A stretch of DNA of 64,000 bases from Brachypodium distachyon. Taxonomy: Eukaryota > Streptophyta > Magnoliopsida > Poales > Poaceae. Below, one piece after another: positions 19,890 to 32,305 of this stretch; within the stretch, counting starts at the first letter, position 1, and every line of letters begins with the position of its first letter. The notes beneath the pieces were generated by a model that did not search any database, was not told where the DNA came from, and saw nothing but the letters and a program-made list of their open reading frames with translations. The DNA lies in the NCBI RefSeq assembly GCF_000005505.3, contig NC_016131.3, positions 72,953,855 through 73,017,854 on the forward strand, in the 5' to 3' direction. The translations under genes and the position numbers were made by a program.

Positions 19890-22800
19890 TTATCTCACAC
19901 AACCTCCAGGCCCACCATAAAGGCATTTTGCATGATCAATAGGAGTAATAGAGTGGCATTTCTCGTTCGTGACTATCTTGGGCAAGTCTGCCATGATGGG
20001 GCTGCTCCTACCATCTTCATCAATTAGTTGAATGTCGGTGAGAGATGCGGCATGGCCCCGACCACCATTTGGGCTGATACCGCTGCCCATGGGAGGTGAC
20101 GGAAGTGTTGGGAATATGCCCTAGAGGCAATCATGTATGATGTAATTCCCAATGTATTCATAAAGATTATTAAGTTGTCCTTGTTTGAACATCTGATGTG
20201 TATCATTAAATCTGTGATTTGATTGTGGAACTATGTATTCATGTTGTTCATACTAAATTGTCCTTAGTCATTGAGGTTGTGCTGGACACATAACCTAGAC
20301 TAATGTGAAAGTGGGCTGATGACTCGGTTCCACTTGTCATGGGCATGGTGATGTCATTCCAGCTTACACAGACTCGGCTAAAGAGTTTAGCGAGTCGGAC
20401 TAACCCATATTGAGATGCAACGAGTAGGTCGTCATTTGCATGTCTCAATCAATGTAATCCTTAGACCTGAGGTTATCGCACAATCCGAGTTGTGGATCAC
20501 CAACTTAGGTTCTGTCAAACGTTGTTCCGTAACAGGGCAGTTATAAAGGCAGAGTTCGGTTTGACTGAGAATCAAGCTGTGTGATGTGGATAACCAAGAT
20601 GGGATTTTGCCCCTCTGACTGGAGAGATATTCTCTGGGCCCTCTCGAGTGATATGATTCGGGAAGCATGGCCATGCGCGACTCGGTTAACTGTTAACTGG
20701 GTCGATCGACTAAGAGTTAGTCGGATGAATCGTATATCACAGATCGAGAAGAGAGTTGAACTATTAAAGGGATGACGATTAAGCACCTATAGTTCGACAA
20801 GGTATATCGTGAGGCAAAAGGGACTAAGACGTATGTCACATTGGAAGGTACGTCATCATGACTCGATGGTACTTGGGAGACGGCACGTTCTGCTAGGAGC
20901 CGCCACCGATTGATCGATTGAGAGTCGGACTCCAATCGTGTCCAAGTCGCCATGAGCCTGCGGGGTCACACACTTAAGAGCGGGAGCAAGTATTTGGTCG
21001 GGTTGGACCCGAACCGGAAATGGACTGACAATGCGAGTTGGACTCGCAGAATGGATGGGCCACAAGTGCTGGAGCCCACTTCCACTCGGTATATAAGCAG
21101 GGGCGTGGGATGCCTAAGGGGTACGGTTCGCCACTCTCATGCGTTGAGAACCCTAGCCCCATTCAGTCCAACCGTCGCACCGGACCTAGCAGTCCGCCGC
21201 CAGAGCTCCTCGCACGTGTGGATACAGGCAGAGGTGTTGTACGTTCAGCACTTCGACGATCGCGGGATTGGATCGGCTGGATCGCATCGAGGGACTGCAC
21301 TTCATCAAGGCGCTGCATCGATAATCCGCAACTGCGCGTCTAGTGGTAATCCTCGTGGCCTTCTACCTCGGCTAGATCTTGGGAGTTCGCGTAGGAATTT
21401 TTTTTGTTTATCTCTACGCGCCCCTTCAGGAAGCGCCTTTTTACACATCGCAGCGGCACCAAAAGCCATCCCATTTGACTTTTGCGCTAAGTAGGTGAAC
21501 AATGACCTTGGGAAGTATCCCACACCCGTGGGGATTTTGTTGAAGCCATAGTACACCCACCAGTCTCCACTTGTTTTGTCCTGTGATGGATTTAAGCTTC
21601 GATTTTAGTGATAATATAATAATCTATTGTTAAGGAATAACAAATTAAGCCCTTGGAAACTTTTTATACCATTGATTGTCAATGTAATAACTATCCTAGC
21701 TAACTTGGGTTATACAAGAAAGTCTTATCAACCATGTCGTATATATGGCTTAATGAGGAAACTATTGTCGTGACAATAACAAGGCAGGGTAATTTGTGAC
21801 AAGAAAGATGGAATTCTTACCTTAAGCACTCTAAGTGTGATCTTTTGTATGCGGCCACTTGGAACATCAGAAACTGGATGTATAACATCACCGGGAGCTA
21901 CAATAGCACCATTTGCACGTACGAATCCAGGACAATCCATGTTAAAGCAGCCGGTTTCTTCATATCCATCTCTCTATTGCATATATGTTCATGCTTACAT
22001 TAGAAACCTCATCTATATGTTTTCCGTAGATTAAGATCACTTGTCAACAAACAATGCATATCATCAGTATAATATTACCGTCCATTGTGTGTAGAAATGA
22101 GGTTGTGAGTCGCCATAGTGATCTGGATATATCTGTATAAAGAAGGGAACACATGAAAAAACTTTCGCACCTATGTAATCCAAGAAATGGAAAAATGAGG
22201 TGGTAATTCTCTTTGTACATGGACAAGCAGGGAAGAGTTTTACATGTATTTTCCCTAAAAAGGGTCCTTCGATTTTTAGTGATGGATAATACAAAAATCT
22301 GAAAGAAATTATAACATTCGTCTACGTTTTGAGGGGTGTAGTTTTAGTCCATATCATTAAAAAACATCATGTCATTCTATTTATTTACATGACATTTTAA
22401 TTGAATTCACTGACATTTCCAACATTCTACAGAGTTGTAGTGGAACCATTGACTCATATGTTGTTCCGTTATAATGCTGGTAGCAATTGAATGATACCTC
22501 TCTCGGTTATATTATGAATGCATTATTGACTTTTTGAGTTCAAACTGTATGTCTTAATGAAAATATGAAATGACTTACATGCCAACCAACTTGAATCTCA
22601 TTAAAGCTTGCTGTAGCACCATCTCCTTTATGACCAACCCAAATTGTAGTCGAAGTTTGCTGACCAGGTTTTAACTCATAGCCGTACACATCCATGGTCA
22701 CATGTAATCCGTAGTAGTTGTCATTAGGCCCTCCAATAGATGTATGGTGTACCGCAAACTACACAGTTCAAGCACTCTATTAAACACAACACCTAGAGAA

Positions 22801-24096
22801 GAATGCGAGAAAAACATGCAACTGTAACACTAAAGACATAAGAATTTCTGAAATTCAGGACAACTATTTGCTATCAAGAAACGTGAATTTGTAAGAAAAA
22901 CAGCTTGCAAGTTACACAATGTTTGATCTTGTATTAGAATTTGCAAAGGCATACTATACAAAGAAAATTACTATGGTGAGTGATAGGTTATTTGAGTTAT
23001 CACGTGGCTGCATAGGTCAACCAATGTACTTCAGTCCCTAACATGTCAAGAATAAACCTTATGTGATCACTCTCATATTTATTTTATTTATCCTTTTCTG
23101 CTAAGGAACGATATCCCATTTTTTCTCAGTAAAGTTTTGTGACATCTATTAAAGTAAATTCAATGGCCGTATTTTTGTGAATGACAAAACCATTCCTAGA
23201 AACAAAAGGAGGCATTACACATATAACACCTACATGACAATATTTACAATGTAATTATGCAAAGCGAAAGTACCAAAATAGGATAAAAATTTATACATTC
23301 TATGTGTTCCCAAAATGCACATGACATAAATTTAACCTTCCTTTGTCTAAAAAATATTTTTCATCAAAACCAATAGTACCTAAATTCAACAAGACGTAAT
23401 GTATTGTGTGTTGCAGATGAATAAATAACACTACATTTTTAGGATTAATTTGATATATGCCACTGCAATTATTGAATTATTCAAAAAATACCACTTCAAT
23501 TCTCATCTTTCGTAAAATGTCACTTGCAGTGGCATCTTTTGACCCATTATAGTGGCATTTTTCGAAGAATCTGCAAATTTATAGTGGCATCTTTTGAAAG
23601 ATGGAAATTGTTGTGATATTTTTTTTTGAATAAGCCTCATATGGAAGCCCTGATAGTACGTAAGTAGGAACAAGGATATGTGCATAGAATGACTTGAACC
23701 TAGATGGTAGGGTGGTACATCCACTCGAAGCATGCACCAGTATTGGAACAACATGCATGCTAACTTATAAAACGTAATACACTAGTATCACAAACATGCC
23801 AATGCATCATATATTATTAAAACTACTATGATATTACTAAAAACAGCCAACCCGTGACATAATGTAGATTTAAAGTACTATTAGGGTCATGACTACAACC
23901 AATTTCTATTTGATGATCCTAGATGCATGAAGTATACAAAGTGAAGTGACAACCGGAAAGAATAACTCACTTATGGTTCATCCCATGTACTAGAACCTTT
24001 TCCAAGAATTACTGCATCTATGGAGTTTGACTTCAAACTTGCCAAATCTGGTTTGGCAGGACCATAGACAAAATCTTGTGCTAGTGAATCATTTCC
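19890..24096 (-). pseudogene. Neprosin-domain (DUF239) gene, interrupted by a solo LTR
   Basis: Five minus-strand exons are traceable: 24096-23974, 22758-22579, 22132-22079, 21973-21821 and 21580-19890, the last split by the LTR. All are phase 0. They read as a neprosin/DUF239 C-terminal domain: FAVHHT, NYYGLHVTMDVYGYEL, NEIQVGWH, YPDHYGD, ETGCFNMDCPGFV, GDWWVYYGF, VGYFP, SPPMGSG and a final YGGPGGC. Neprosins are secreted glutamate peptidases with a propeptide; no propeptide or signal-peptide exon was found upstream. Two lesions are visible. The LTR sits in the last exon, and the exon ending at 23974 runs into TAAGTG where GTAAGTG is expected, so its donor is lost and a stop appears. Where many family members have IEAGW this one has IQVGW, possibly losing a catalytic Glu. 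Confidence 0.82.
20106..21428. mobile_element. Copia-type solo LTR with 5-bp target duplication
   Basis: The 1323-bp unit begins TGTTGGGAATATGCCCTAGA and ends CCCCTTCA, bounded by GGAAG at 20101-20105 and 21429-21433. The end region with CGCGTAGGAATTTTTTTTG is typical of grass Copia LTRs. An internal promoter is suggested by GTATATAAGCAGG near 21091. There is no internal retrotransposon sequence or second LTR, so it is the product of recombination between two LTRs. It lies inside the last exon of the neprosin gene. Confidence 0.92.
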
Positions 24097-24100
24097 CTTA

Positions 24101-26593
24101 AAATAAATTTGAAATGTAAGTTAAGAGGGAAATAATCCATGCTATGCATCTAATGTAGGACAAACCATATGATGCTAATGTTAAATTCATAGCGCAAATT
24201 TCATGCCATGACAATAGTAAAGATGCTAACCACCTAGAAAATAGAATGTAACTTAATCTCTTGATTGTTTCAGTATCATGATTTGGTGGAATACAACGTC
24301 GATAATAAGATTGTACTTCCCTAAAAAAAGATAAGAAGATTGTACACCAACTGATATATCTATCCTTCCCACATAAATATATGTTTGTGATGGTTTTATC
24401 CATTAATTGGTTTGTCTTCTTAATGTATTTGTCCATGGTATTTCATAATTATCATGAACCACCATGAGAGGTAATGTTAAGAAGACTCAAAATGGAAATG
24501 ACAAATAAAAAAGTTGTATATATAAAGGGTAAAATAGGTGAGAAAAGAACACATTATTCATACACCAATACACTTGCAACAACTATTGCTAAAAACGAAA
24601 CCAATGTATGGGGTTGGCAACATGGAGCATCGATGGTTACATTGTTGATGCTCTATAGTAGGATCCTACATGCAATTGATCTTGATCTAAGAGTGCTTAG
24701 TAGCATTGGATCTACAACTAGAAGATCCCAGGGACAATAAAGCAGATGACCCAACATTAGATCTATTGATATCATCTTGGATCAACATGATGGCAAGCCA
24801 AATAACATATTCATATAATTCTGACCCTTGGAATCTGACTTAGTTACAAATCTCTTCCAATCCCACTTTCTAGTCTAACCATAAAACCAAAATTGCGTCC
24901 TTTGTTTCTACACAGTCCTGCCATAGCAATGTGATTTGTGACACTACAAAAAATTCCCTTCTTAAATACATACATGTTGAATAGTAGGATGGATCCGAAC
25001 ACCCCAAGTTTGAAGTGCATGAAAAAAGAAACATATAGCAATCGCTCGCCGATGCATACTAAGTCTGGACATTTCGAAATGTGAAAGAATAAAGATCACT
25101 ATATGCATTCAGAGCTATATATAGAGTCAGTGTGTCTTATAGAGGGAAGAATCCTAATACTTCGATGATAGATGTAAGATCTTCTTTAATGTCAATTAGT
25201 CCGCACAATCTTTAATTTAATAATGTATAAATCTTTATTTAATGCCAACTGAACTATAAAGATTTAATGCTACAAATCTTTATTTAATGCCAAGTGAACT
25301 ATAAAGATTTAATTGAATATAGAAGTAAATCTAAATTTAGTGTCAATTAATCATTGAAATTAATTGACTATAAATGCCAACAGAACTTGGAGTAGTGCTT
25401 TGTTTTTTTATGAAAAGACGGTAAGGAAAACCCATACAACATAATTGTGAGCACCAGGATTTTGAATCCAGATGGGTGGAGTCATGCATCCACAACTCCA
25501 CCACCAGTCCACCACATCAAGAGGTGTTTCCCGTAGTGCTTTGTTTTGACTGGCATTAGTCTGTAATTGCTTAAGGGCCTTTCACTATCGACCTCTGTGT
25601 TTCAATTATCCAAGGTTGAATGGAACAGGTGCTTCCGCCCTTTTCCTCTTTAAAATAGCACAAGATATTCCCTGATGATTCACCCCAAGCTGCTCACCAA
25701 AGTTAATTGTATTTCACTTTCGGCAAAAGCATAATCTTACCAAAGTTGAGGCTGAATATGACAGCCTGCCATAGTTGCTTTCTAAAGGGACACTCTATAC
25801 ACTCCGGGATAGTTCCATGTGAAGATTCATGTCAAAGCATGCTAACAATAATCCACAAATTATACAACCGCACAAGACAAATAAAAATCGAGAACAAGCT
25901 CAGAGTGGTTAGTTAGTTTCCTGCAGGAAGAAAAAATAGCATGCGACCTCCAGAGCAAAAAAAAAAGAGAGGTTATGTTTACGCACACATGCCACATGTG
26001 CCTGCGTGAAAGTCACGATACCAACCAAGATCCAAAAATCTCTATTGTCGCTGTCCGGATCTGCATATCTTCACAACCAAATGCCACTGTAAGTCTGTAC
26101 GGCGTGTCAATGTCAGGCCTAGCCATGCTATGCCACAGCAACGATCGATGCGTGGATGACCATCGTGGATCACGTTCTTAACGAAAAAGGTTTTAATAGC
26201 TCAGTAGGCCTGCACTTTCATGCTTTCAAAGCAGCAACTCTACTGGGATTGCACAGGATCGAACGATCGCCAGCTGCTGTGGCCTGCGGGCATGGACACG
26301 CAATCATTGTTTTTTTTTTACTTCCCTTCCAGGTTATCAGGTGCGGCACACACGTAACGACTGACGTGTGCTGGAACGTGGGGACAAGCGGTAGTGGTGC
26401 ATCCGGGTCACTATATATATATATATGCTATATGCAGCACGACACTACACACCATCACTACTTTACACAGTTGCGAGGCATATGATCAGAATAACGGTGT
26501 CTAACTCACGATCTATGAGAAAGAAAACGATGGTGACTCGTGACAGCTTGCCGAAATCGACTAGTGGCCAGTATGCTTAACTCGAGCCCGACG
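24101..26593. other. Gene-free AT-rich stretch
   Basis: No coding feature recognised; the missing 5' part of the neprosin gene could lie at 24.1-25.1 kb but was not identified. A 45-bp tandem repeat lies at 25229-25318. Confidence 0.35.
25229..25318. repeat. 45-bp tandem repeat, two copies
   Basis: AAATCTTTATTTAATGCCAA begins at 25229 and 25274 (one base differs between copies), each followed by GTGAACTATAAAGATTTAAT-type sequence. Confidence 0.75.
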
Positions 26594-26603
26594 GAAGAAA
26601 CAA

Positions 26604-27333
26604 GAGTAAAGTCCATTTTAAACCCTGTGCTTGTAGAGGTGGGCCCAATCGAACCCTGACCTGCAAATTCCTGAACTTAGCACCCTGAACACTCAAATCC
26701 CGGTCATTAGTGCCTTAAGTAGGATTATCCCCGAGGTTGCTGACGTGGCAGGGTCTAAGCTGGGATTGTTTAGGCCACACTGGGTAAGAAGGTTTACCGC
26801 TTAATAGTTTGCAATTCGAAGAAAAAAAAACTAGGGTTTGCGTCCCGCAGTCGGCGGCGGCGGCGGTGGAGATGTCATCCGGGTTTGTGTCGAGCAGCGG
26901 TCATCGATGGGGGAGAGGTATCGTGGGAGATAGGCGTTCGCCGGTGCCGTATCGTGAAGATCCGATGGAGTATGAGCCAACGAAGTACTGCCTTTGCGCG
27001 CGGCGTGAAGGCACCGAGGTGGATACCATGGAGTCCACGAAATCCTGGAAGAATGTATTATGCCTGTGTGGATGTGTTGATAAGCTCAATTTCCAGTTAA
27101 TTTCTCTTGTTGATATCAATTTTGATCGAGTCTCCCTTTTATCTTTTATTTTGTTCTGAAGTGTTCATTTTGACCAGTTCGGTGGCTGTGGGAGCATGGA
27201 TCCCTGTTTGGCAAACCACTTAAGGGCATAATGACCGGGATTAGGAAGTTCAGGGTGCTAAGTTCAGGAATTTGCGGGTCAGGGTTCGATTGGGTCCACC
27301 TCTACAAGCTCAAGGTTTAAAATGAACTTTACT
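26604..27333. mobile_element. Mutator-like element carrying a GRF zinc-finger fragment
   Basis: The 730-bp element has inverted repeats of about 115 bp: GAGTAAAGTCCATTTTAAACC at 26604 against the inverse at 27333. It is flanked by the perfect 10-bp duplication GAAGAAACAA (26594-26603, 27334-27343). Long TIRs plus a 9-10 bp duplication define a MULE. The space between the TIRs is almost entirely the gene fragment annotated at 26872-27231. Confidence 0.88.
26872..27231 (+). pseudogene. GRF-type zinc-finger gene fragment inside a MULE
   Basis: An ATG opens MSSGFVSSSG and continues to EYEPTKYCLC, giving the first two zinc ligands. After a +1 shift near 27000 the reading continues as KAPRWIPWSPRNPGRMYYAC, the GRF core with its third ligand. 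A likely intron (about 27084-27177) then leads to FGGCG, the fourth ligand, and a stop at 27229-27231. The normal WHD ending is missing. GRF fingers bind single-stranded DNA in enzymes such as APE2 and TOP3A. Short stand-alone GRF genes are common in grasses. This copy is frameshifted and is probably dead as a protein, though it could be transcribed. Confidence 0.72.
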
Positions 27334-27508
27334 GAAGAAACAATGATGGACTTAGGCAGTAAAGAAGGGAAAACTTAGGTTGCTCCGCTCGGCTGGCTGG
27401 GAAAGTCAGCAAAGCATGAACCATTTTGGTCTCGCATCATTGAGAGAAACTGTTCAAGTATTCAGTGCGCAGATCACAGCGACCATTGAATACCCGTCGT
27501 GTTAGATA

Positions 27509-27799
27509 CTCCCTCCGTTTTTAATGTAGGGCGTATATTTTTACGCACGAATATTAGCACAGGAAAGGGATCGTTTTGACTCGATGGCATCCACTAGCGC
27601 GTGAGCGAGCAACTGCCTAATTTCCTCCTGCGCATGCATGCACCATTAAGACAATAACTGCCCCATCCATCAACGCACAAGGAAACCGCTATTTTTTCTT
27701 CACGCATGCAGGTGCAATCGTGGGCTCCGCTGTAGCGCGCCTTATAATTCGGAAATCAGCAGAAAATAATACACGTCGTATATTAAAAAACGGAGAGAG
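27509..27799. mobile_element. Stowaway-type MITE
   Basis: CTCCCTCCGTTTTTAATGTA at the left and the inverse of CTCTCTCCGTTTTTTAATAT at the right, with TA on both sides (27507-27508, 27800-27801). 291 bp, no coding content. Confidence 0.85.
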
Positions 27800-27801
27800 T
27801 A

Positions 27802-29584
27802 CTATTTAATGTGAAAATTAACTGACGCCACACAACAAGATATTCCCAGGACGATTCCCACTCCGTTGCGGTCGACAGACATGTGATTCACCGCCGGGCT
27901 AGGCGGATCAGGGTCCAGTTATAGTTAAGCTCCTGTTTATCGGCTGTTCGGTGCATTCAGTGCATGGATCTGCCTGTCTCCTTTTGCCACTGCCGACGGA
28001 CTCGACGCGACGACGCCGCTGCCTCTGTCCTGCCTTCACGGTTTTACTTCGGTGGTGTGAGCACCATCCAACAATGACTCGGAAACTGCTAGGGTTTCAG
28101 GAAATTGAGATAAAAAAAACATGGATTTGGAGAAGTTGCTAGTCCGGAGTACATTTAGCGCCTCCTATTGTGCTGATAACGCAGTTGCGCAGAGAGCTGC
28201 TCCAGCTTGGGTACAGGTGGCAGGGGTCGTGTTCGAAGGCGCTCATGGTTAGTTACTCGATAATCCAAGGCAATTGCACTAGTACTACGCACAAATACAT
28301 GTTCTGAATCCATGTCTCGCACCGTACTAAAATAACAGAACTGAACGAAAATTCCACGTCATCTGCTGCGAAACCCAGCGTGCGTGCCACCGCATGGCGC
28401 GAGTGGTCCGACTCTGACAGCGAGCGATCCTGCACGCTTCCGTGTGCTGACACGACAGGCCCCCACCTGGCATCGCCGTGCTGTAGCGGATATCTCGACA
28501 GTTTTCGCCCCCGCCAAGACGACGAGTGGCCACGCCACAGCCCACAGGAGGACGAGAGGCCACGGCCACGCACAAAAGCAAAGGACAGGCAGCACAGCAG
28601 GTGTCAGCTTTCCGGCTCCTGCGGACCGGAACGCAGAGGAGAAAGATAGGAAAACAGAAGGCGGGCGGAACACGGCGCGCAGCACGCAGTACGTCGGGTC
28701 CCGTGACCGCGCTCACGTGCCTCACCCGCTTAAAACCAGAGCCCCATGTCGTCCCAACACTCCCAACGCCCACTACATCTACAGTTCTTTTTACTGCCAA
28801 TCGATTGATGCTGCTGCCCTGAGAAACAGTGGGACTAGTCGAGATCCGATCTCGGGGCTCCACCTGCCATAGGGACAAGTAGCTTAGCTGCTCAGGCGAT
28901 GACTTCGATTTTTTTTCTACACACTCACATGTCACATGAGTACCGTGCGGCCCGGAGCAAGCGCCCCCACTGGCACGTGGTGCAGCTTGGAAGTAACCTT
29001 CTCGGTCGGTCGTCGCGGGTAAAATAGGGCCCGAATGTTTGTCGTTTCTAGCATTTCTACTGTCCCCGGCCGGCCGGGCCGGCGTGTCCTGCCAAGACAC
29101 GCGCACAAACAAAGCGGCGGCAGTAATTACGGAATCGGTACTCATACTGTAAACAAGTTGATACTACCCTAAACAATTTCAGTTTGCGACAGAGGTTTAT
29201 GAATTTCTTTTTGGTTGGTTGTTCCAGACAAAACATGACTGATGAGATGAGATCGATGATCCATGGATCAAGCAAAAACAAATCTAAAATAATCCACCTC
29301 TCCTCTCCGATCCAAAAACTCCCTAGCCCAACAAAAAATTGAAATCGAAAGCTACGAACAACAAGAATGAGTAACAAGAAGCATCATCCATCGTCCCCTA
29401 TTTTGTTACAGCTAAATCATCAAATTCAATTCAAGCACTCTCTTAAACCTCACTCTTCTCCAGGTAGTACTGTAGTAGTAGGAGTAGTAGGCTGCTCTTC
29501 GTACCTCTGCGAAATTATTCCTTTCATCCCCCCTTCCGGGGGCGGGTGAGTGAGTAAAATGAAGGTGTACGGCGGCGTCTTGCT
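27802..29584. other. Intergenic, 3' side of SMT2
   Basis: GC-rich central part (28330-29140) with long open frames on both strands but no recognised domain. 29350-29584 should be the SMT2 3' UTR. No gene supported. Confidence 0.4.
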
Positions 29585-30691
29585 CTATTTGCTCTCGGCG
29601 GCGGCGGCGGTGCTGGGCTTGCGGAGGAGCACCATGTGCATGGGCGTGAAGATGCCGGTCTCGCCACCGCGGGTGAGGTGCTGCGCGGTCTCGTACAGCA
29701 TCTCGTGCACCTCCACCACGCCCTTGGGCGCTACCCGGAGGATGGTGAGCACGCGGACGACGAGGGAGTTGCGCCAGTACGCGAGGCGCCCCATCTTGAG
29801 GCGCGTCCACCATGGCAGCGCGGGCGGCAGGGCGAGGTCGAGCTCCTGGACGACCTCGAAGCCCACCTCCTTGGCGATGGATGCGATCTCGTCCTGGCGG
29901 CGGAGGCCCGGGAGCGCGTCGCCACGCTCGATGCCGTGGATGGCCTCGACGTGGTCGGGATCCTCGGCGCGGTACAGGGCCGTGGTGACCCACTCGTAGG
30001 AGACGTAGAGGCCGCCGGGCTTGAGCACGCGGAACACCTCGCCGTAGACGTCCTGCAGCCTGGGCGCGTGGCAGGTGGCCTCGATGGAGTATGCGCCGTC
30101 GAAGGACGCGTCGTCGAACGGCATGGACATGAAGTTGCCGCAGACGACCTCGCAGCGGGAGTCGAGCCCGGCCTTGCGGTTGTGGGAGCGGGCGCGGTTG
30201 ACCTGGTACTCGTTGATTGTGATGCCGACGACGTTGGAGCCGGAGTGGGCGGCGATGGCGCGCATGGGCCCGCCGACGCCGCAGCCGACGTCGAGGAGGC
30301 GGTGGCCGGGCTTGGCCTTGAGGAGGTCCGCGACGCGCTCCTCGTGGACGCGGGTGGCGTCGCGGTGGGAGCGGCCGGGGAGGGAAGGGGAGAAGTGGAA
30401 GGACTGTCCCCAGCCCCACTCGTAGATGTCGGTGACGAGGTTGTAGAAGGTGTCGACGAAGGCGGGAACCTTCTCGGCGGAGGCCTCGTCGGTGGCCGTC
30501 TCCTTGGGGCGGCGGAAGAAGGACCAGTACTGGGTGTACTTGTCCTTGACGTTGTCCCGGTTGATGGATCCCATCTTGAGATCCACCGCTCGCTTCCCCT
30601 TCACCTCCGCCGACCCCATCACCCACACGAACCAGTACACCAGCCCGACCCCGGCCACCGCCGCCGTCCAGGCCATCGTCGCGGCCTCCAT
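29585..30691 (-). CDS. SMT2: 24-methylenesterol C-methyltransferase 2
   Basis: Intronless, 368 residues, start MEAATMAW at 30691. An N-terminal membrane anchor lies at about 7-24. Then come the SMT region YEWGWGQSFHFSPSLPGRS (about 90-108), the S-adenosylmethionine motif LDVGCGVGG (133-141), a YSIEATCHAP block and the C-terminal sterol-methyltransferase domain. SMT2 adds the second methyl group at C-24 (24-methylenelophenol to 24-ethylidenelophenol), setting the sitosterol to campesterol ratio at the ER. The membrane anchor and overall sequence favour SMT2 over SMT1. Length is normal and no lesion was seen. The open frame extends far upstream of the chosen start, but that part has no homology and crosses the TATA-like site. 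Confidence 0.95.
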   Translation of the reverse strand: MEAATMAWTAAVAGVGLVYWFVWVMGSAEVKGKRAVDLKMGSINRDNVKDKYTQYWSFFRRPKETATDEASAEKVPAFVDTFYNLVTDIYEWGWGQSFHFSPSLPGRSHRDATRVHEERVADLLKAKPGHRLLDVGCGVGGPMRAIAAHSGSNVVGITINEYQVNRARSHNRKAGLDSRCEVVCGNFMSMPFDDASFDGAYSIEATCHAPRLQDVYGEVFRVLKPGGLYVSYEWVTTALYRAEDPDHVEAIHGIERGDALPGLRRQDEIASIAKEVGFEVVQELDLALPPALPWWTRLKMGRLAYWRNSLVVRVLTILRVAPKGVVEVHEMLYETAQHLTRGGETGIFTPMHMVLLRKPSTAAAAESK

Positions 30692-30813
30692 CCCCGGCGC
30701 GCGCGGCTGCTGCTCGCAGGGAGGAAGGAAGAGACAGGGGGGAACTTGACGCGGTGGTAGGAGACGAAGAAGAAGGGGGACGACGAGGAGACGGGGGATT
30801 TGGGTGGGCTTTG

Positions 30814-30821
30814 AAATATAA
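30814..30821 (-). promoter_or_regulatory. TATA-like site of SMT2
   Basis: On the minus strand CCTTATATTTCAA lies about 125 bp before the start codon. It is the best TATA candidate in the region. Confidence 0.4.
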
Positions 30822-32305
30822 GGATTTCCGCGGAAGCCGCCGGGATTTTTTTGGCCGGCTGAAGCGTCTGATCTTGATCGGATCGGAGCGGGGAGGTGGG
30901 CCGGGGGCGATCTGATCGGACGGCCACGCGGGTTCGGGCTTCGGTCCGATCGATTTCCTTGCATCAGCAGCGTGGTTCCAGCCGAGACCAGCGGCCAGGC
31001 CAGCCAGATTGTTTTTGGCACGGTGCGCTGGCAGCAGCAGCTCTCTCTGCTAGCCAGCCAGCCTTGGAGGGACAACCTGCCGTACTGCCATGTGTGTGGT
31101 CACGTGTACTGTGGCTATCTTTTCCTCCGTGCCGGCGCTGGCAGAATCTGTACGCTGGGCCGCATGCGGCTGTTTCCTTCTTTCTCCGATGCATGCTAGA
31201 GATAAGTTTTGCCTTTAAAAAGGAAGAAAAATCATCCGTGATCTGATTTGATGGGTCAGCTTTTTACGTTGGAGAAGAAGATAGGACGGACGAGAGCTTT
31301 GGCCTTTGGGGGAACAAGCGCACCGAGCTGTGGTTTTTTGCTCAAGGTTGTGTCAATCATGTGACGCGGCAGGCACCCTTGATTGATCGCTTTCACGACC
31401 TGTTTGCTTCATCTTCTTTTTTGCCTTCGTGGAGGGTGTGATGCCACCTGTTTGCTTGACTGACGTGAATCCGTGCTAGCACAATTATTAGGTTGATGTT
31501 AGCGTCGATTAGTCACTTTCGTGGCTAATTTTGCCTTAATCGGCGTTAGCACAATCAGGTCGACGCTTCATTCGTATTTGTTTCCTTATTTGGTGCATAA
31601 TCGGCTCAGCACAGTTAGCTGAACATGGCCTTGACTCATCACTATCCTTGAAACTTTCTTTTTTCCCTCCCTACATCTCTCTCTGATTGATCACTATCTT
31701 TGACTTTTCTGCCTTCGCTGATTTAATATACTCCGTATATCACATAAACAGATGCATCTTGTTCATACTACCACGGGTTCTCTACATCCATTGTTAGCAA
31801 GATGTTTCGATACTTCTCTTATTTTTAAGACGATTCAAAAATAACTACCAATAAGTAACAGTCGCGTACTGTTGGATCAGACTTTGTGATTCATCTATGA
31901 GGTTAAAAAACGTGAGGATCTTACCCTATCGTGAGGTGTATTGACTAGCTATTTATAAGTCGAGAAATAGTAACTTTCATGTTTCAACATCTCCTCGTGC
32001 AGTGCAACAATGTATTATGCCCTGTTTATCTTGATTATAGATAGGAACAGAAACTTACATCCGCCACCGGAAGCTACTTTGTTTGAAACAATCGCATCTA
32101 ACCTACTCAGCCATAAACTTTTGTGTAAATTGGGAACAACATCCTTGTGGCGCTAAGTACACACGGCGAGGGAGATCGAGTGAGATGTTATTGCAAAACG
32201 GAAACGAGCTTCTCATTCCGCGAATGCAATGCTTTTTCGGAAATTCGGGATATTCATTTCTTCAGGCGTTTCTACGAAAACCAAGCTGAGCCACGTACTT
32301 CAGTC

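Noticed and set aside
24098..24436. 5' exon of the neprosin gene
   Set aside because: An open frame exists on the minus strand, but it shows none of the propeptide motifs (DCV, HPLLKNH) expected of the family.
28327..29145. Minus-strand open frame of 272 codons
   Set aside because: No recognised domain, compositionally GC-rich with frames open on both strands, no splice or promoter support.
29636..30760. Plus-strand 374-codon frame opposite SMT2
   Set aside because: Antisense shadow of a GC-rich coding sequence; the minus-strand frame encodes a complete SMT2.
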